Shown one piece after another: positions 59,858-64,000 of a stretch of DNA of 64,000 bases. The notes below the pieces were generated by a model. That model did no database searches, had not been told where the DNA came from, and was given only the letters and a program-made list of their open reading frames with translations. This stretch comes from Ruegeria intermedia (lineage in GTDB: Bacteria; Pseudomonadota; Alphaproteobacteria; Rhodobacterales; Rhodobacteraceae). Position 1 is the first letter of the stretch; every line of letters starts with the position of its first letter. The DNA is taken from positions 1-64,000 of the forward strand of contig NZ_FQVK01000005.1 of NCBI RefSeq assembly GCF_900129345.1. Reading direction: 5' to 3'. A program made the translations under genes and the position numbers.

Positions 59858-60880
59858 TCAGTGGCCTCCCTTGTGGTCGCGCCATGTCCGGCGCAGCGGT
59901 GCGATGAGAAGGATGACGATGCCGACCATGGTCAGCATGGCGCTGGCCGAAGCCCGACTGATCGAACGGTTGCCCGCCTGATCCGGCACAAGGAAGTCAT
60001 AGGTCAGCCATTGCAGCGAGATGACGTAGCCCTGGCTCGAGAAGCCGACGATTTCTTCGAACACCCGGTAGGCGTCCATCAGATGGATCATCGACACGAA
60101 GATGATCAACGGCATCAGGTGCGGGATGACGATGTATTTCAGGCGCTGCCAGCGGCTTGCGCCGTCGATCACCGCGCTTTCAAGGCTGTCCTGGTTCACG
60201 GTCTGAAGACCGGCATAGAACACGATCGCGGCAAAGGGGGCGACGTGCCAGACGCGGTACAGCATCATCAGCAACTCGATCGTCCAGGCCTGCGCGAACA
60301 GGGCGATGTCGCGGTTGAGCCACCATTCCAGCATGGCCGTCAGGATGCCGTCGCCGCGAAACAGCCAGTTGATCGACAGGGCACCGATGACCGGCGTGAT
60401 GATGAACGGCAGAAGCGACACGAAGATGACAGGCCCCCGGATCGCCTGCGCGGCGTTGTTGATGACGATGGCGATGGCCAAACCGAACCCGATCACCAAC
60501 GGCAGGGTGATCAGCGTAAAGGTCAGCGTAAAGCGCAGCGCCTTCCAGAAATTGATGGTCGACAGTACGCTCCAGCTGCCTTCGCTGATCGCGCGCCAGG
60601 CCCGTTCGGGCTCCAGCACGTTGCGATAGCTTTCCAGCCCGACGAACTGGGTCTGAGTGATGATCTCGCCGTGTTCATCCAGTTTCGGAATGGACTTTTC
60701 TTCGGTCACGCAGGTCTGGGTCAGGAAGCCGGGCGTGCAGGTCTCGACCTCGACCGTCTCGTAGATGGGCTGGGTGACATAGAAACTCTGCTTGAACACG
60801 CTGACCAGCGGAAACGCGATGAAGAGAAGCATCATAAAGACAGAGGGGCCGACAAAGGCGGCAAATGTCCGGAAATTCAT
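59858..60880 (-). CDS. ABC transporter permease, MalF-like (carbohydrate type)
   Basis: 340-aa permease with about six TM helices. A periplasmic insertion between TM1 and TM2 (about 35-100) contains two Cys in VETCTPGFLTQTCVTEE, possibly a disulfide. EAA loop: SLESAVIDGASRWQRLKYIV near 230-249. Follows the binding-protein gene after 70 nt that hold a stem-loop. Confidence 0.92.
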   Translation of the reverse strand: MNFRTFAAFVGPSVFMMLLFIAFPLVSVFKQSFYVTQPIYETVEVETCTPGFLTQTCVTEEKSIPKLDEHGEIITQTQFVGLESYRNVLEPERAWRAISEGSWSVLSTINFWKALRFTLTFTLITLPLVIGFGLAIAIVINNAAQAIRGPVIFVSLLPFIITPVIGALSINWLFRGDGILTAMLEWWLNRDIALFAQAWTIELLMMLYRVWHVAPFAAIVFYAGLQTVNQDSLESAVIDGASRWQRLKYIVIPHLMPLIIFVSMIHLMDAYRVFEEIVGFSSQGYVISLQWLTYDFLVPDQAGNRSISRASASAMLTMVGIVILLIAPLRRTWRDHKGGH

Positions 60881-60917
60881 GGCTCTGCCTTTCTCATGGT
60901 TCTCGGTGGCGGAAGAT

Positions 60918-60943
60918 GCGGGAGGAGGTCGGCCCCCTCCCGC
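60918..60943 (-). other. Stem-loop after the binding-protein gene
   Basis: GCGGGAGG/CCTCCCGC stem, starting 7 nt after the binding-protein stop on the minus strand. Such hairpins stabilise the binding-protein mRNA and lower downstream permease expression in many ABC operons; a full terminator is unlikely because the permeases follow. Confidence 0.5.
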
Positions 60944-60950
60944 GTGCGGA

Positions 60951-62162
60951 TCAGTTGCTGACCAGGCCGGCTTCTTTTGCGGCGGTCAGATAGTCGGCTT
61001 CGATGTCGGCCAGGGTGGTCTGGGCGTCCTTGGCACCGGTCAGATAATCGGCCAGTCCATTGCCCAGCGCGGTATGCATGATGCCCATCGGGCCCGACGC
61101 CGGATAGGGCTTGGCGCCTGCTTCTGCCGATGCGGCAGCACCCGCGGCCAGTTCACCGGGCGTGTAGGCCGGGTTCAGCCAGACGGCGACGTCATTGTTA
61201 GCCTGCACCATTTCCGCGTCGATGCCTTCCATCATCACGCGGAAGGCGGCGTCGGCTTCCTCGTCGCTCATGTTCTTGGCCAGGACCATGCCGTCCCACC
61301 AGATCGTGGTCGCCGGAGCCGCCGACCCCATCGGAGCCGCCGCCATCTTGACCTTGCCGACCACCTGGCTTTCGGCCTCGTCATTCATCGCGGCCGCGCG
61401 GCTGGCCCAGAGGTTGGCCATGGCGATCTTGCCCTGCTGGAACTGCTGCTGAACGTAGGTCGAATCCGAGACCAGGTATTCCGGGTCCATGTAGGCCGTC
61501 ATCGCCTTGAGCGTTTCCAGCGCGCGAACCCCCTTTTCGTTGTTGATCGCGGGCATGTTGCCGTCGGCAAAGAACTCACCGCCCTCGCCCAGGTACATGT
61601 TCACGAATTCCTGGCCCAGGTTCCAGCCGGTCTTGAACGTGCCGCCCAGCGGATACTCGACCACGCCGGCTTCCTTGATCTTTTCCGCCGCGGCCAGCAC
61701 GTCGGCATAGGTCTTGGGCTCGGCAATGCCCAGATCGGCCAGAATGTCGCTGCGGTACATCAGGTGCTGGGCGTTCACCATCATGGCGATCGCCATGGTC
61801 TGGCCGTCCACCTTGATCAGTTGGTTGGGCAGCAGGTCCTGGCCGTATTTGGCGACCAGATCATCCAGCGGACGGATGGTGCCCGCGTTCAGCAGCGGCA
61901 CCAGCGTGGCGTTCGACACGCCGCCGATCTGGTACAGCGCCGGGTTGGCCGCAAAGGCTTCGGGCTGCTTCTCGCGGAATTCCTGATCCAGCGAGGCGCT
62001 GAAATTGCCGCATTCGGCCATGGCGTCGGTGACGGCCTTCCAAGCCTCGAACCCGGCCGAAAGCGATTTCAGCGGAACGGGGTTTTCGAACGAACAGGCG
62101 GCCCATGCGGCGCCCGAGGCCACCGACATCGCGCCGGCCAGTATGAGTGTCTTGAGTTTCAT
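60951..62162 (-). CDS. ABC transporter extracellular substrate-binding protein (type 1, sugar-like)
   Basis: 403-aa periplasmic binding protein. Signal peptide MKLKTLILAGAMSVASGAAW with cleavage after AWA at residue 21. CUT1 family layout with VNAQHLMYRSDILADLGIAE (tether region), GWNLGQEFVNMYLGEGGEFF and C-terminal region with the second lobe. Ligand cannot be predicted; ligand spectrum in this family goes from sugars to polyols and glycerol phosphate. The ATPase gene lies 74 nt upstream on the same transcript. Confidence 0.93.
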   Translation of the reverse strand: MKLKTLILAGAMSVASGAAWAACSFENPVPLKSLSAGFEAWKAVTDAMAECGNFSASLDQEFREKQPEAFAANPALYQIGGVSNATLVPLLNAGTIRPLDDLVAKYGQDLLPNQLIKVDGQTMAIAMMVNAQHLMYRSDILADLGIAEPKTYADVLAAAEKIKEAGVVEYPLGGTFKTGWNLGQEFVNMYLGEGGEFFADGNMPAINNEKGVRALETLKAMTAYMDPEYLVSDSTYVQQQFQQGKIAMANLWASRAAAMNDEAESQVVGKVKMAAAPMGSAAPATTIWWDGMVLAKNMSDEEADAAFRVMMEGIDAEMVQANNDVAVWLNPAYTPGELAAGAAASAEAGAKPYPASGPMGIMHTALGNGLADYLTGAKDAQTTLADIEADYLTAAKEAGLVSN

Positions 62163-62236
62163 GCGTTTCTCCCTGTCAGGATCGGTCCGTCGTCGACGTC
62201 CGGACCGGTGGTTTGCCCTTGCGGGCTGTTGCGGGG

Positions 62237-63286
62237 TCAATCCCCGATCCGCGCACCGCTTCCAGCTTCGAAGAGATGACAGATTTCGCTTGGCACCGAG
62301 AACGATACTGGATCGCCGATCTCGGCGCGGAAAGACTTGTCGGCCTTGACCGAGACCAGCGCGCCGCCGACCCGGACCGAGATCATCGTGGCGTCGCCCA
62401 GCAGTTCGAGCGTGTAGATCGGCGCCGTGATCTGGCCCTGCCCCGTGGCAAGACCGGCGTCCTCGGCCCGGAACCCCAGCGTCAGCGGCCCGTCGGGGGC
62501 ACCTATACCGGGGATGTCCACGTGCTGCGCGCGGAACACGCCGCCTTCGACGCGGCCCTCGATCAGGTTCATGGCGGGTGAGCCGATGAAGCTGGCCACG
62601 AAGGTGTTGGCGGGGCGGTCATAGATGTCGGTCGGGCTGCCGACCTGTTGCACGATGCCCTTCTTCATCACCACGACACGGTCGGCCAGGGTCATCGCCT
62701 CGATCTGATCGTGGGTGACATAGATCGTGGTAACGGCCAGTTCGTGGCTGAGGTTCTTGATCTGCGCCCGCGTCGACACCCGCAGCTTGGCATCCAGGTT
62801 CGACAGCGGCTCGTCCATCAGGAACACGTTCGGTTCGCGCACGATCGCGCGGGCCAGGGCGACCCGCTGGCGCTGACCGCCCGACAGCTCGGCCGGCTTG
62901 CGATGCAGAAAGTCGTCCAGTTCGACCATGGCGCTGGCCCGGCGCACCTTCTCGTCATGGGTCGCGGGGTCGATGCCGCGCACCTTCAGCGGGAAGCGGA
63001 TGTTTTCATAGACGTTCATGTTGGGGTACAGGGCATAGCTCTGGAACACCATCGCCACGTCACGGTCCTTGGGTTCCAGATCGTTGACCACCTTGCCATC
63101 AATCAGGATCTCACCCTCGGTCACGTCCTCCAGCCCCGCGATCATGCGCATCGTGGTGGTCTTGCCGCATCCGGACGGCCCCAACAGCACAAGGAATTCG
63201 CGGTCGGCGATGGTCAGGTCGAAATTGTGGACCCCCACGAACGACCCCCAGCGCTTGCCGACGTTGCGCAGTTGAATTTCCGCCAT
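62237..63286 (-). CDS. ABC transporter ATP-binding protein (UgpC/MalK-like)
   Basis: 349-aa CUT1 ATPase: Walker A GPSGCGKT at 36-43, Q-loop FQSYALYPNM, signature LSGGQRQR near 134-141, Walker B VFLMDEPLSN near 156-165, switch His in YVTHDQIEAM, and a C-terminal TOBE-type regulatory domain (LGFRAEDAGL). First gene of the regulon; ATG 63286 chosen, upstream in-frame start at 63370 would include the operator sequence and is unlikely. Confidence 0.95.
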   Translation of the reverse strand: MAEIQLRNVGKRWGSFVGVHNFDLTIADREFLVLLGPSGCGKTTTMRMIAGLEDVTEGEILIDGKVVNDLEPKDRDVAMVFQSYALYPNMNVYENIRFPLKVRGIDPATHDEKVRRASAMVELDDFLHRKPAELSGGQRQRVALARAIVREPNVFLMDEPLSNLDAKLRVSTRAQIKNLSHELAVTTIYVTHDQIEAMTLADRVVVMKKGIVQQVGSPTDIYDRPANTFVASFIGSPAMNLIEGRVEGGVFRAQHVDIPGIGAPDGPLTLGFRAEDAGLATGQGQITAPIYTLELLGDATMISVRVGGALVSVKADKSFRAEIGDPVSFSVPSEICHLFEAGSGARIGD

Positions 63287-63308
63287 GGTGCCTCCCGGGA
63301 AGGAATCG

Positions 63309-63382
63309 TTTTGCATACGTTTGCAAAAGAGTAATCCGGCCACATCATTTCTGGCAAGACAATTTTGCAAACGTATGCAAAA
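63309..63382. promoter_or_regulatory. Twin LacI-type operators
   Basis: TTTTGCATACGTTTGCAAAA at 63309-63328 and TTTTGCAAACGTATGCAAAA at 63363-63382. Each is a near-palindrome with a central ACGT-like core and they are exact reverse complements of each other. Centre distance 54 bp, about five helical turns. They lie in the divergent region between the ABC operon and the SnoaL-like gene at 63452. The LacI protein at 53851-54888 is the obvious candidate. Confidence 0.8.
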
Positions 63383-63451
63383 CTGCCCGAAGCAAGTGAT
63401 TCACGTCTTGCTGACCTCAATCGCAACCTTCTGCCAGGAAACGGAAAACCC

Positions 63452-64000
63452 GTGAGCTTTCACGACCAGAAGAAACTGATTTTGGCATTTCACGACGCGT
63501 TGGATACCGCAGATGCTGCCGGCACCGGCCAGATCGTCGAACAGTTCTGCGCGCCCGATCTGCTGTGGCGCGGCTTTCACCCCTTCCACGAAATCGTTGG
63601 CGCAAAGGCCGTGGCCGAGACGTTCTGGCAACCGCTCAAGCACGGGCTGAAGCGTATGCAGAACCGGACGGACATCTTCTTTGCCGGCCGAAACGCGCTG
63701 ACCGAATCCGATGATGTCTGGGTCGTGTCGATGGGGCATCTGATGGGCCTGTTCGACGCGCCTTGGCTGGGCCTTCCACCCACCGGCAAGCTGGCCTTTC
63801 TGCGGTACTGCGCCTTCTACCGGGTCGCAGATGGTAAAATCACCGAAACGGCCATGTATTTCGACATTCCCCACCTCATGGTGCAGGCCGGGTTGAACCC
63901 CTTTCCCCCGCAAACCGCGGCTCACCTCGTGCAGCCCGGCCCCAGAACCCATGACGGGCTGTTGATGCGCGACCAACCCGCAGCCGAAGGCCAGAAGACA
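63452..64000 (+). CDS. SnoaL-like / ester cyclase family protein (partial, runs off the window)
   Basis: 183 codons open to the last base. GTG start at 63452 with AGGAAA upstream. NTF2-fold domain at about 5-145: LILAFHDALDTADAAGTGQI, PDLLWRGFHPFHEIVGAKAV, LGLPPTGKLAFLRYCAFYRV and DGKITETAMYFDIPHLM. The following PGPRTHDGLL closely matches the inter-domain linker of the tandem protein at 55652 (PGPATQDGL), so the complete protein is probably tandem. Divergent from the ABC operon across the twin LacI sites, so probably co-regulated. Confidence 0.85.
   Translation, partial: MSFHDQKKLILAFHDALDTADAAGTGQIVEQFCAPDLLWRGFHPFHEIVGAKAVAETFWQPLKHGLKRMQNRTDIFFAGRNALTESDDVWVVSMGHLMGLFDAPWLGLPPTGKLAFLRYCAFYRVADGKITETAMYFDIPHLMVQAGLNPFPPQTAAHLVQPGPRTHDGLLMRDQPAAEGQKT

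Overview
The window is high-GC DNA that reads as a chromosome segment of an alphaproteobacterium, most likely a marine roseobacter (Rhodobacteraceae). The reasons are the murA / DUF2948 / hisD / UPF0262 / small-phosphatase gene order on the minus strand, the many densely overlapping operons, the lineage-typical substrate set (molybdenum hydroxylase, ABC sugar-type importers, acyl-CoA dehydrogenase, PhzF, HemP) and an intergenic palindrome of the type common in that family. No genus is claimed.

Layout. 1-3.6 kb: a mobile zone with an IS66-family element (tnpA-tnpB-tnpC) and, 32 bp away, a dead IS3-family element with two frameshifts, one of which removes the catalytic glutamate. 4.0-5.7 kb: an orphan tryptophan-halogenase-family flavoenzyme. 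6.2-13.1 kb: a mostly housekeeping minus-strand run (51-aa basic protein, murA, DUF2948, GNAT, hisD, glycosyltransferase-like, UPF0262, phosphatase, SnoaL-like, GNAT) and a tRNA-Thr(GGT). 13.4-20.6 kb: a minus-strand operon headed by a 1070-aa self-sufficient (catabolic, oxygen-tolerant type) reductive dehalogenase, followed by a three-subunit molybdenum hydroxylase and a MoaD-like sulfur carrier, with a divergent LysR regulator. 21.5-28.9 kb: a LysR/SDR pair, then a three-gene operon (fused 2-oxoacid dehydrogenase E1, malonyltransferase-like protein, FAD amine oxidase-like protein) with its own LysR and two matching dyads. 28.9-32.5 kb: a tandem SnoaL-like protein, acyl-CoA dehydrogenase, a TIGR03084 protein and TetR. 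32.5-35.8 kb: a TetR-operator-preceded set (a DUF1348 gene broken by an amber codon, a PNPOx-like protein, an exported alpha/beta hydrolase, PhzF-like). 35.8-40.5 kb: a TetR divergent from a tightly coupled monooxygenase / bile-acid-type symporter / epimerase / SDR operon. 40.6-49.0 kb: an HIBADH-family dehydrogenase, a kinase-peptidase-aminotransferase fusion, hemP with a partner, gph, and ackA with a MaoC-Pta fusion.

49.2-64.0 kb holds the most interesting region: a minus-strand catabolic regulon starting at twin 20-bp LacI-type operators (63309-63382, exact reverse complements of each other). It encodes a complete ABC importer, a LacI repressor, a second HisD-family dehydrogenase, an SDR, several SnoaL/NTF2-fold proteins, a bicupin, a MetE-like methyltransferase, an alpha/beta hydrolase and an RraA-like aldolase. 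A further SnoaL-like gene diverges from the same operators and runs off the window end. The substrate cannot be read from the sequence, but the layout (uptake, oxidation of an alcohol, several small NTF2-fold catalysts, methyl-transfer and aldolase-type cleavage steps) looks like a complete and possibly undescribed pathway. Altogether seven NTF2-fold genes lie in 64 kb. All functions are from motif and family recognition by eye; no database search was possible.
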